From assembly GCF_000427825.1 (NCBI RefSeq), contig NZ_KE386593.1:723847-787846 (forward strand): 64,000 bases of DNA, given 5' to 3'. The position numbers and the translations under genes were made by a program. Positions within the stretch are counted from its first letter, which is position 1; the number at the start of each line of letters is the position of its first letter. The notes under the pieces were generated by a model. That model saw nothing but the letters and a program-made list of their open reading frames with translations. It had not been told where the DNA came from and did not search any database. This stretch comes from Thermocrispum municipale DSM 44069. GTDB taxonomy: Bacteria; Actinomycetota; Actinomycetes; Mycobacteriales; Pseudonocardiaceae. This document shows, piece after piece, positions 39,106 through 46,565 of this stretch.

Positions 39106-39951
39106 GTGCACAGGCATCAGAACGGCATCAAGACCGTGCTGCTGCTGGGCTTGATGAGCGCACTGATCATCGGCGTGAGCAGCTTGTTCGGGCGCGGTGC
39201 GCTCTTCATCGGTCTGCTGTTGGCGCTGGCCGTCAACGGGTTCGCCTACTTCAATTCGGACAAGCTGGCGCTGCGCGCGATGCGGGCCCGGCCGGTGTCC
39301 GAGGCCGAGCAGCCCGCGATGTACCGGATCGTGCGCGAGTTGGCCACGTCGGCTCGGCAGCCGATGCCCCGGCTGTACGTCAGCCCGACGTCGGCGCCGA
39401 ACGCGTTCGCCACCGGTCGCAATCCTCGGAATTCCGCGGTCTGCTGCACGACCGGGATCCTGGAGCTGCTCGACGAGCGTGAGTTGCGCGCGGTGCTCGG
39501 GCACGAGCTGTCGCACGTGTACAACCGCGACATCCTGATCTCCAGCATCGCGGGCGCGTTGGCCAGTGTCGTGACGTTCCTGTCGTACATCGCGATGTTC
39601 GGCGGCAACCGGGAGAACGGGAACCCGCTGCTGGCCCTGCTGCTGGTGTTCATCGGGCCGATCGCGGCAAGCATCATCAAGCTGGCGGTGAGCCGTTCGC
39701 GCGAGTACCAGGCAGATCAGTCCGGCGCCGAGCTGACCGGCGACCCGCTGGCGCTGGCGTCCGCGCTGCGGAAGCTCGAGGGTGGCACGGCCGCGCGGCC
39801 GTTGGCGCCGGAGCCGCGGCTGGTGTCGCAGTCGCACCTGATGATCGCCAACCCGTTCCGGCCGGGCGAGAACCTGGCGCGGATGTTCTCCACGCACCCG
39901 CCGATGGCCGAGCGGATCCGCCGGCTCGAGGAGTTGGCGCGGCGTAGCTGA
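39106..39951 (+). CDS. htpX: Membrane zinc metalloprotease HtpX
   Basis: A 281-residue M48 family protease that degrades misfolded membrane proteins at the cytoplasmic face. Two N-terminal helices (about 10-50) precede the catalytic HELSH (residues 133-137); the third ligand Glu200 lies in [10 protein letters not shown], and two further helices (about 145-195) lie between. The GTG at 39106 is chosen because GGGAGG lies 10 nt upstream and the product begins HRHQNGIKT, the usual family start. A frame open from a GTG at 39049 would add 19 acidic residues. Confidence 0.93.
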   Translation: MHRHQNGIKTVLLLGLMSALIIGVSSLFGRGALFIGLLLALAVNGFAYFNSDKLALRAMRARPVSEAEQPAMYRIVRELATSARQPMPRLYVSPTSAPNAFATGRNPRNSAVCCTTGILELLDERELRAVLGHELSHVYNRDILISSIAGALASVVTFLSYIAMFGGNRENGNPLLALLLVFIGPIAASIIKLAVSRSREYQADQSGAELTGDPLALASALRKLEGGTAARPLAPEPRLVSQSHLMIANPFRPGENLARMFSTHPPMAERIRRLEELARRS

Positions 39952-39961
39952 CGCGCCTTGA

Positions 39962-40093
39962 GCGGCCGTCTCGGCGGCGGTCTGGGGCTACCGCGCGGCC
40001 GTCCCGGCGGTGGCCTGGGGCTCTTGAGCGGCCGCCCCGGAGGCGGTCCGGGGCTACCGAGCGGCTTCCCCGGCGGCGGCCTGGGGCTGTTGA
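39962..40093 (+). repeat. Four 33-bp tandem repeats after htpX
   Basis: Units start at 39962, 39995, 40028 and 40061, exactly 33 bp apart, each of the form GCGGCCGTCCCGGCGGTGGC plus CTGGGGCT. In the htpX frame after its TGA they would read as an 11-residue SGRPGGGLGLL repeat. The rest of the 550-nt gap to 40501 has no convincing gene; it contains two copies of TTGCCCGTTCGGGCG near 40273 and 40310. Confidence 0.75.
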
Positions 40094-40501
40094 TGCGTGG
40101 CCGCCGGCCCGCGACCGCTCGGTGATCGTCGTTCGCCCGGCGGCATGCCGCTCGGTGCGGCCTGGCTCGGGGTTTGTCCCGCGTGGTGCGGCCCTCGGCT
40201 GAGCTCTGCCCGCTTGGCGCCGTCCCGCCATGGCACGCCCCCATCGGCGCGTCCGATCCCTTCCAGCTCTTGCCCGTTCGGGCGTTCGCGCGGCCCTCTG
40301 TGCGGCGCCGTTGCCCGTTCGGGCGGCTCGCTGTTCCTTTTCCGGGCAGCGGCCACCCCCTGTTGAACGGACGGCTGGTGCCATTTCGTTGCGCCCGATG
40401 GGCAGGTTGATCTTGCTGCTGGACAGCGTCGTCCGCACCGCCTGCCTGGTTCGCAACGGATCCATCCCTGCCAGGCCCGATGACAACGAGGGGGCGATGT
40501 T

Positions 40502-40954
40502 ATGCACACCGACCGAGTACGAGCAGTGTTGGAAGAGCAGCGGGACCGGGTGATCGCGTTGTTCCGGATCGCCGTCGGCCTGATGTTTCTGGCCCACGGC
40601 GCGTCCATCGTCTTCGGAATCTTCGGCGGCGCACCGGGCAGCCCCGGTCAGGCCGCGGAGTTCGGCGCTTGGCCGCAATGGTGGGCGGGCCTGATCGAAA
40701 CCGTCACCGGTGCGCTGGTCACCCTCGGGTTCGGAACCCGCAGCGCCGCGTTCATCGCTTCCGGCGCGATGGCCTACGCGTACTTCGTGGTGCACCAACC
40801 GCAAGGGCCGCTGCCCCACCAGAACGGTGGCATGGCCGCGGCGCTGTTCTGCTGGGCGATGCTGGTGCTGGTCTTCACGGGCCCGGGAGCATGGGCGCTG
40901 GAGTCGGTGACCGCGCGGGTTCGCCAGTCGCGAGGTGTCGCCGAGCCCGCCTAG
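40502..40954 (+). CDS. DoxX family membrane protein
   Basis: A 150-residue protein with four predicted helices (about 17-40, 58-78, 83-98 and 109-130). Typical DoxX features are RIAVGLMFLAHGASIVFG, WAGLIETVTGALVTLGFGTR and AAFIASGAMAYAYFVVHQPQG. Mycobacterial DoxX proteins act in membrane-associated oxidoreductase complexes involved in thiol and redox stress; a similar role is only inferred here. GAGGGGG precedes the ATG. The gene converges with rmlA, with 16 nt between the stops. Confidence 0.88.
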   Translation: MHTDRVRAVLEEQRDRVIALFRIAVGLMFLAHGASIVFGIFGGAPGSPGQAAEFGAWPQWWAGLIETVTGALVTLGFGTRSAAFIASGAMAYAYFVVHQPQGPLPHQNGGMAAALFCWAMLVLVFTGPGAWALESVTARVRQSRGVAEPA

Positions 40955-40970
40955 GTGCGCCGGAGTTCGC

Positions 40971-41852
40971 TCAGCCGCTCGCGCCGAAGCTGCGCGCGAC
41001 GGCCATGACGTATTCGCCGTAGCCGGTCTTGTCCAGCTTGCGCCCGAGCGCGAAGCACTGATCGGGGTCGATGAAGCCCATGCGCAGCGCGATCTCCTCC
41101 GGGCATGCGATGCGGACTCCGGTGCGGTGCTCCAGCACCTGAACGAACTGTGCGGCTTCCAGCAGCGAGTCGTGCGTGCCGGTGTCCAACCATGCGAAGC
41201 CGCGACCGAGGTCGACCAGGCGTGCCCGGCCCTGCCGCAGGTAGGTCTGGTTGACCTCGGTGATCTCCAGCTCGCCGCGCGCCGACGGGGTGAGCTCCTT
41301 GGCGATGTCGACGACCGTGTTGTCGTACAGGTAGAGCCCGGTGATCGCCTTGTCCGACTTCGGGTTCGTCGGCTTCTCCTCGATCGAGATCAGCTTGCCG
41401 TTCTCGTCGACCTCGCCGACGCCGTAGCGCTCGGGATCCTTGACCGGATAGGCGAACAACGTGCAGCCGTCCAGTTCACGGACTTCTTCACGCAGGCGGC
41501 TGGAAAAGCCCTGGCCGTAGAAGATGTTGTCACCCAGCACCAGGGCGACCGGGTCGTCGCCGATGAAGTCCGAGCCGATCAAGAACGCCTCGGCCAAACC
41601 GTTCGGGGTCGGCTGCTCGGCGTAGCTGATGTGCACACCCCACTGGCCGCCGTCGCCGAGCAGACGCTGGAAGCTGGGCAGGTCGCTCGGCGTGGAGATG
41701 AGCAGGATCTCGCGGATGCCTGCCAGCATGAGCACCGACAGCGGGTAGTAGACCATCGGTTTGTCGTAGACCGGCAGCAGCTGTTTGGACACCGCCTGCG
41801 TGATCGGGTGCAGGCGCGTGCCGCTGCCTCCTGCGAGCACGATCCCCTTCAC
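40971..41852 (-). CDS. rmlA: Glucose-1-phosphate thymidylyltransferase (RmlA)
   Basis: A 293-residue nucleotidyltransferase that makes dTDP-glucose from dTTP and glucose-1-phosphate, the entry step to dTDP-rhamnose and other deoxysugars. It begins with the signature [17 protein letters not shown], followed by [30 protein letters not shown] and [18 protein letters not shown]. The GTG at 41852 is chosen because the family starts directly at KGIVLAGG; the upstream open frame adds 22 unconserved residues. No rmlBCD genes are nearby. Confidence 0.93.
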   Translation of the reverse strand: MKGIVLAGGSGTRLHPITQAVSKQLLPVYDKPMVYYPLSVLMLAGIREILLISTPSDLPSFQRLLGDGGQWGVHISYAEQPTPNGLAEAFLIGSDFIGDDPVALVLGDNIFYGQGFSSRLREEVRELDGCTLFAYPVKDPERYGVGEVDENGKLISIEEKPTNPKSDKAITGLYLYDNTVVDIAKELTPSARGELEITEVNQTYLRQGRARLVDLGRGFAWLDTGTHDSLLEAAQFVQVLEHRTGVRIACPEEIALRMGFIDPDQCFALGRKLDKTGYGEYVMAVARSFGASG

Positions 41853-42033
41853 GCGACCAACCCAGGAGCTTTCCGCGGCATGGTGCCGTACACCTTCTGA
41901 CCTCTCGTCTTGCGCCACCGCGCGTCATGTGTCCCCAGTGTGCCGAGCGCACCGTGATCGCTACGGCGCACCACACATTAGGGTGACACGAAGGGTGATT
42001 GCAACCGGTCGGGGACTACACCCGGTGGGCCAG

Positions 42034-42051
42034 CGGTAGTTGGTGAACTGC
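42034..42051. mobile_element. attL of an integrated AICE-like element
   Basis: CGGTAGTTGGTGAACTGC is repeated in the same orientation at 47803-47820, next to the integrase gene. The core has short inverted arms AGTT-N4-AACT, as expected of a tyrosine-recombinase site. Confidence 0.8.
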
Positions 42052-42144
42052 GTCCGGCCTGGGGTGATGCCCTCGGGGTGGCTTCTGACCTGTGAGTTGG
42101 TGCTTGTCGGTTGCCGTTAGTAGTTGTCGTTGACGAGTGCCATT

Positions 42145-42161
42145 TGTACCCGTTCTGTACC
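42145..42161. promoter_or_regulatory. Candidate integrase arm-type site, left
   Basis: TGTACC-N5-TGTACC: two direct copies 11 bp apart, 94 bp inside attL. An identical arrangement occurs at 47738-47754 near attR. Confidence 0.5.
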
Positions 42162-42224
42162 GGCGTGGTGATCTCTTGTGTCGCACCACCGGCGTGTAGG
42201 TCCGCATCTTGCGAAGGCTGAGAG

Positions 42225-42230
42225 TACGGT
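42225..42230 (+). promoter_or_regulatory. -10 hexamer of a leaderless promoter in the element
   Basis: TACGGT lies 6 nt before the GTG at 42237. Confidence 0.5.
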
Positions 42231-42236
42231 GTCGGG

Positions 42237-42992
42237 GTGTTGGAATTGGTGGGTGGTGCGCTCATCGGGCTCATTTTGTCTCTTACATTGCAGGCGTATC
42301 TTCGCCCGTTTGCCTCTCTTATGGAGAGGATTGGTAGGAGGCACTTCTCGAAACCGATCTTGGTTCATGTTGAACATGATCCGTCGATCGTGTGGAACGG
42401 CGAGCCTGATTGGGTTCCGCTGTCTGTCTATATTGACGATCCGATGCGCATGGCTCGTATTAACCCTTTGAATAGAGATGAATGGGTTGAACAGGCGCGC
42501 TTGGCGAACGCTGTCGATGCCGGAATGACCTTCCTGAAGGCGACTATTCAAGCGAAGTCTGATGCCGCAGTCGTTATTGAGTCGGTGCGTGTCGTTGTTC
42601 ATAGGAAAGTGCAACTTGATGGGGGCATGATTTTGACTCGGCCGACAGGTGGTGCTGACCTTGTACCCCGGAGGATCGAAATAGATTTCGACTTCAATCC
42701 GAATTCGCCGCTGGTTACTTGGTATAAAGCTGGTGGGGAACCGGGAAAGCCTATCTCGATAAATCTTTCAAGCGGCGAGATTGAGCAGTTCCATATCTGG
42801 GCGAAGGCCTATCAAGGGGTGGAGGCTGTGAGGTACGAGTGGTCATTTGAGCTGTTATTACTGGTTGAGGGAGCTCGGCGTGTGCATCGTATCGATGACA
42901 ACGGAAAGCCGTTCGTCACAGTCTGCCCTGGGAACCTCCCCGCTCGTTTTAACCTTCCGGGTACGAACGAGTGGCGTGAAAGCTTAGGCTGA
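42237..42992 (+). CDS. Unknown membrane-anchored protein, element cargo
   Basis: A 251-residue protein that I do not recognise. It has one N-terminal hydrophobic segment (about residues 3-21, ELVGGALIGLILSLTLQAY), then a soluble region rich in beta-strand-like sequence (HFSKPILVHVEHD, SVRVVVHRKVQLDGG, RRIEIDFDFNPNSPLVTWY, YEWSFELLLLVEGARRVHRID). Base composition is strikingly different from the surroundings: some 60-nt stretches are below 50% G+C, with many A/T-ending codons, so the gene was acquired from another source. It is the only gene between attL and the large inverted repeat, the usual place for cargo. A GTG start preceded by a -10 TACGGT is used. Confidence 0.7.
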   Translation: MLELVGGALIGLILSLTLQAYLRPFASLMERIGRRHFSKPILVHVEHDPSIVWNGEPDWVPLSVYIDDPMRMARINPLNRDEWVEQARLANAVDAGMTFLKATIQAKSDAAVVIESVRVVVHRKVQLDGGMILTRPTGGADLVPRRIEIDFDFNPNSPLVTWYKAGGEPGKPISINLSSGEIEQFHIWAKAYQGVEAVRYEWSFELLLLVEGARRVHRIDDNGKPFVTVCPGNLPARFNLPGTNEWRESLG

Positions 42993-43014
42993 ACTCGCAA
43001 CAAGAGCGGAGGTG

Positions 43015-43156
43015 GTGTGCCATCCCGTCTGACCTGGCGTAGCCCGATCACGCTGTGTCAAGGGGGCAACCTTCGTGCTGTGGTGAGGGACGTTGCCAGG
43101 CTTGCCCCCTTGGCGCGGCGTGATAGCCCTCGGGGAGGTCAGACGGGATGGCACAC
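43015..43156. repeat. 142-nt nested inverted repeat
   Basis: The outer arms are a perfect 21-bp inverted repeat (43015-43035 with 43136-43156; left arm GTGTGCCATCCCGTC...). Inside, ATCACGC pairs with GCGTGAT and CAAGGGGGCAA with TTGCCCCCTTG, separated by a symmetric 5-nt mismatch. One strand can therefore fold into a hairpin of about 40 paired bases. It lies in the 333-nt gene-free stretch 42993-43325. It may be a replication origin structure, a MITE-like insertion, or a strong terminator. Confidence 0.85.
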
Positions 43157-43325
43157 CCACGGGACCACCGACGAACCGCAACGCCCACGTTTAATCTCGG
43201 CCATCCCGGAGACCTGCCCGCCCGGCGAGGGCATCTCTTCTCCTTCGCTGCGGTCCCGCCGTGGCCCCGGCGGGGCCGCCCTTGACCATGTAGAGAAAGT
43301 GCTCACCGGATGTGCGCCGGATGAG

Positions 43326-43856
43326 TTACGGGGCGGGGCTGACGTAGCAGTAGGCGGGCACGAGGCCATGGCCTGAGTCGTGGTCGGTCGTCCCGATCTT
43401 GCGCCATCCGAGGCGTTCGTAGAGGCGGATCGCGGCCTGGTCCTTCTCCATGACGTCCAGCACGAGGCGTAGCCCTTCACCGGCTGCGTGGTCCATCACG
43501 GCACGTGTGAGCAGTTCACCGGCTCGGTGGCCTCGGGCTTCGGGGTGGACGAACAGTCGGCCCAACACAGTGATGTCCGCGGCTGCGCCCTCGGTTGTCT
43601 CGCGGAACATGACGGCCGCTGCGTCGGCGTCCGTGGGCTCAGTGATGCAGACGTGCCCGATCACCTCCCCGGCCAGCTCGGCAACCCACGCCTTCACCAG
43701 TCCGGCGGGCTTGAGCCAGGCTTCCGGGTCGGCGACTCCTTCGACGGGGTAGCCGTCGGCCTCGTGTACGGCCACCAGCGCGGCAGCACACGCGGGGAGG
43801 TCGTCATCACGGCGGGGGCGAACCACGGGGGTCGGCTGTTGGTGCGGCTGGAACAT
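43326..43856 (-). CDS. GNAT family N-acetyltransferase
   Basis: A 176-residue acetyl-CoA-dependent acetyltransferase. Motif A is seen as LGRLFVHPEARGHRAGELLTRAVMDHA and motif B as LDVMEKDQAAIRLYERLGWRKIG. It starts with an ATG that overlaps the GntR stop by one base, so the two are co-expressed on the minus strand. The substrate is unknown. GNAT genes are common cargo of such elements, sometimes acting in drug modification or as toxins, but nothing here supports either. Confidence 0.85.
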   Translation of the reverse strand: MFQPHQQPTPVVRPRRDDDLPACAAALVAVHEADGYPVEGVADPEAWLKPAGLVKAWVAELAGEVIGHVCITEPTDADAAAVMFRETTEGAAADITVLGRLFVHPEARGHRAGELLTRAVMDHAAGEGLRLVLDVMEKDQAAIRLYERLGWRKIGTTDHDSGHGLVPAYCYVSPAP

Positions 43857-44647
43857 CAGTCCTCCACGGGCATGGTGTAGTCCAGGCCGGTCAGGTCGGC
43901 GCGCATGACGAACCTCGTCACCTCGAACGGTCGGCCGAGGTGGTCGATGCCGGTGTGCAGCACATCGAGTACCGGAACACCGTCCGGGATGGACAGTCCT
44001 GTGGCTTCCTCGTGGGTGGGCATGCGGGCGGAGACTTCTTCACGGATGCGGGTGATCGGGTGTCCGAGTTCCTCGAACCGCGCGTACAGGCTGCCCTTAC
44101 CCATCTTCGCCGACGTGGCCAGCACAGAGCCTTCCGCGATCTCCCACGGGATGTAGGTGACGCCGACCTGAACGGGGTCGTCGTCGGCGTAGTACCAGTT
44201 CTCCCGGCGCACCACGGACGGCTCGGCCGGGGCCGCGCCCAGGCGCTCGGCGACGTCCTCGGGCGGCTGGACACGCTCGATCGACGTGCAGTCCACGCGG
44301 GCCGTGCGGCCCTGCTTCGCTACCTCGGCGCGGTAGGGCGACAATCCCGTCTCGTTCCGGAGACTGTGCGAGTAACGCTCGCTGCCGAAGCGGAGTAGGC
44401 GCCGCTTCTCGCGGACGAACACACCCTTGCCGTGGTGCGCCGTGACCAGGCCCTCGTCGGTGAGCAGGCGAATGGCCTCGCGAGCGGTGTTGCGGGCCAC
44501 GCCGTACTTGGCGGCCAACGCTCGTTCGGACGGCAGCTTGGCACCGGGAGGCAGGTCGCCCGAGGCGATCGCGCTGCGCAGCTCGCTCGCCACCTGGCGG
44601 CTCGGGAGCTGCGTCCCGTCGCTGGGACGGTCTGCGGAACTGTTCAC
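43856..44647 (-). CDS. GntR family regulator with UTRA domain (HutC/KorSA-like)
   Basis: A 263-residue protein with an N-terminal winged helix (VASELRSAIASGDLPPGAKL, ALAAKYGVARNTAREAIRLL, LVTAHHGKGVFVRE) and a C-terminal UTRA ligand domain (about 95-255, ending FVMRADLTGLDYTMPVED). KorSA of pSAM2 is a GntR repressor of the element's replication and transfer genes, and the position here, divergent from the replication genes, fits the same job. The GTG at 44647 with GAGG upstream is preferred; a TTG at 44704 would start inside an operator. Three palindromes in 44696-44769 are the likely binding sites. Confidence 0.88.
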   Translation of the reverse strand: MNSSADRPSDGTQLPSRQVASELRSAIASGDLPPGAKLPSERALAAKYGVARNTAREAIRLLTDEGLVTAHHGKGVFVREKRRLLRFGSERYSHSLRNETGLSPYRAEVAKQGRTARVDCTSIERVQPPEDVAERLGAAPAEPSVVRRENWYYADDDPVQVGVTYIPWEIAEGSVLATSAKMGKGSLYARFEELGHPITRIREEVSARMPTHEEATGLSIPDGVPVLDVLHTGIDHLGRPFEVTRFVMRADLTGLDYTMPVED

Positions 44648-44695
44648 GACGCCTCGATTGCTGTCAGCGGACCTGTCTTCATCGCGGTCAGTGTA

Positions 44696-44769
44696 CTGGC
44701 TCAAGCCAGCTATTGACGGACGACGCGCGACGCGCTTTGCTGGCTTAAGCCAGCAACTGGCTCAAGCCA
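44696..44769. promoter_or_regulatory. Three palindromic GntR operators and the promoter of the replication genes
   Basis: CTGGCTCAAGCCAG (44696-44709), the perfect 16-bp palindrome GCTGGCTTAAGCCAGC (44739-44754) and CTGGCTCAAGCCA (44757-44769) share the core TGGCT(T/C)AAGCCA. A -35 TTGACG (44713-44718) and -10 TTTGCT (44736-44741), 17 bp apart, point toward the gene at 44785; the second operator overlaps that -10. Confidence 0.75.
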
Positions 44770-44784
44770 CTTCACTGGGGGGAC

Positions 44785-45189
44785 ATGGTCATGGGTGCGC
44801 TCGCGTTGGTCATCGATGAGCCGACTGTGGTCGAGGTTTCCGAGCGGTTCCGGTTCTCGGATGAGAACCCGCTGACCTTGGAGCCGTATGCACGGGGCCG
44901 GTTCGGGGATCTGCCGCCGTACATCGAAGACGTGATCGTCGAGCAGTTGGGACTGGCTCCGACACGCTGGAACGCGCTGGTCGCTGCCGGAGAGGTCTAC
45001 TCGGTAGTGGGGCCGTTCCAGGAGTTCTCACTGGCGGGCTTCCTGCGTTCGGTGCAGGAGCGCGATGTGTGGGACGGGTCTGAGGACGTGTGTGGTGACT
45101 GCTGGGGCACCCTGGCGGCCAAGGACTATGACGGTTCGGTGACTGGCCGTATCGACGGCGTCTACGTCTGCTTCTGTGCGGTGCACTGA
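44785..45189 (+). CDS. Unknown protein encoded before repSA
   Basis: A 134-residue protein without a recognised family. The N-terminal half (VIDEPTVVEVSERFRFSDEN) is followed by YIEDVIVEQLGLAPTRWNALVAAG, which looks helical, then a Cys-rich end: VCGDCWG and VCFCAVH. Two CxxC/CxC pairs could bind a metal. It lies under the operator-promoter region and its stop is 2 nt before the initiator ATG, so it is part of the replication operon. In pSAM2 this position is held by the activator gene pra, but no similarity is claimed. The start may be the ATG at 44785 or at 44791. Confidence 0.65.
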   Translation: MVMGALALVIDEPTVVEVSERFRFSDENPLTLEPYARGRFGDLPPYIEDVIVEQLGLAPTRWNALVAAGEVYSVVGPFQEFSLAGFLRSVQERDVWDGSEDVCGDCWGTLAAKDYDGSVTGRIDGVYVCFCAVH

Positions 45190-45191
45190 GC

Positions 45192-46565
45192 ATGGCCGAA
45201 CACGCGAGGTCGGCCCGGCTGGTGGCGAAATTGCCGGGCGAAGACGAGCGGTTGGCGCTGCTGCTGCGAGGTTCGGGTTTCCGTTCGTGGCGGGCCAAGG
45301 TGCAAGCGGTCGGCGGGTGTGCGAAGCCGGTGCGCCTGGCCGGATCGGCTTCGTGGGAGACGGCTGACGGTCAGCGGGTGCGGGAGTTGGAAGGCACGCT
45401 GTTGGCCGCGTGCGGCAACCGGCGGGAGTCGGTGTGCCCGTCGTGCGCGGATCGGTATTCGGCAGACACCTTCCACTTGATCCGCTCGGGTTTGTCCGGC
45501 GGCAAGGGCGTGGCGGACACGGTGACGGGGCATCCCCGGCTGTTCGTCACGCTGACCGCGCCGTCGTTCGGGCCTGTGCACAACCAGCCGACCACCCGCA
45601 CCGGGCAGCGTCGCTCGTGCGCCTGCGGGACGACTCACCACGACTACGACCCCGCGTTGGGCACGCCGCTTGATCCGGACGCCTACGACTACGTGGGTGC
45701 GGTGTTGTGGCAGGCGCATGCCTCGGAGCTGTGGCGACGGTTCACCATCACTTGCGCCCGACACCTCGCCCGCGCCCTCGGGGTACGGCCCACCGCGCTG
45801 AAACACCACCTGCGGCTGTCCTACACCAAGGTGGCCGAGTATCAGCGGCGGGGCCTGGTGCACTTCCACGCCGTGGTTCGCTTCGACGGCCCCGACGGTC
45901 CCGAGACCGCGCCTCCGGCGGCGGCCACGGTGGACCTGCTGGAACGGGTGGTGCGCTCGGCAGCTCGCGCGGTGGCGGTGGACTCGCCACCCTCTGAGGC
46001 GGTGGGGTCGCGGCGGCTTGTGTGGGGGCGTCAGATCGACTGCCGCGCCATCACCGACGCTGAGCCGGATGACCCGGCGGCGTTGGTGCGGGGCTCGTCG
46101 GTGGCGTCCTACATCGCCAAGTACGCCACCAAGGGCACTGGCCACGCTCCAGGCGCCGACACCCCGATCCGTTCCGAACAGCACATCGCCGACCTCGACG
46201 TCACCGACCACACCCGCACCATGATTCGCACCGCCTGGCGGCTTGGCGGGCTGCCCGAACTGGCGGAACTACGGCTGCGGAAGTGGGCGCACATGCTCGG
46301 CTTCCGCGGGCACTTCCTGACCAAGTCCCGCCGCTACTCCACCACCTTCACCGCCCTGCGCGGCGCTCGCCGGGAGCACCGTTTCGCCCAGGAGCTGGCC
46401 GACCTCGGCATCCACGACCCTGGCGAGGTCACCGTCATCAACGACTGGTCGCTGACCGGCGTCGGCTACCGCAGCGCCGCCGAACGTGAGTTCGCCGAAG
46501 CCATCGCCGACGCAGCCATCCAACGGCGGAAGAACCGCCGATCCGACAGCATGGCGGTGGCGTGA
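45192..46565 (+). CDS. repSA: Rolling-circle replication initiator (RepSA-like)
   Basis: A 457-residue initiator of the type found in actinomycete integrative elements. A Cys pair VCPSCADRYSADTFHL follows the N-terminal domain. The HUH metal motif is His224-Phe-His226 in GLVHFHAVVRFDG. The nicking tyrosines are probably Tyr307/Tyr311 in ASYIAKYATKGTGH, and MLGFRGHFLTKSRRYSTTF lies toward the C-terminus. It would nick the element's double-strand origin and drive replication after excision. The stop overlaps the integrase start. Confidence 0.9.
   Translation: MAEHARSARLVAKLPGEDERLALLLRGSGFRSWRAKVQAVGGCAKPVRLAGSASWETADGQRVRELEGTLLAACGNRRESVCPSCADRYSADTFHLIRSGLSGGKGVADTVTGHPRLFVTLTAPSFGPVHNQPTTRTGQRRSCACGTTHHDYDPALGTPLDPDAYDYVGAVLWQAHASELWRRFTITCARHLARALGVRPTALKHHLRLSYTKVAEYQRRGLVHFHAVVRFDGPDGPETAPPAAATVDLLERVVRSAARAVAVDSPPSEAVGSRRLVWGRQIDCRAITDAEPDDPAALVRGSSVASYIAKYATKGTGHAPGADTPIRSEQHIADLDVTDHTRTMIRTAWRLGGLPELAELRLRKWAHMLGFRGHFLTKSRRYSTTFTALRGARREHRFAQELADLGIHDPGEVTVINDWSLTGVGYRSAAEREFAEAIADAAIQRRKNRRSDSMAVA

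Noticed and set aside
39677-40819. Long minus-strand frame across htpX 3' end, the 33-bp repeats and DoxX
   Set aside because: Low-complexity Arg/Pro/Gly product opposite two real genes, with no domain.
40971-41852. Deoxysugar or antibiotic cluster around rmlA
   Set aside because: No rmlBCD, glycosyltransferase or polyketide genes are nearby; rmlA stands alone.
42984-43376. Short frames on both strands across the large inverted repeat
   Set aside because: Their similarity to each other (GQTGWHT and similar on both strands) is a direct consequence of the palindrome, not of coding.
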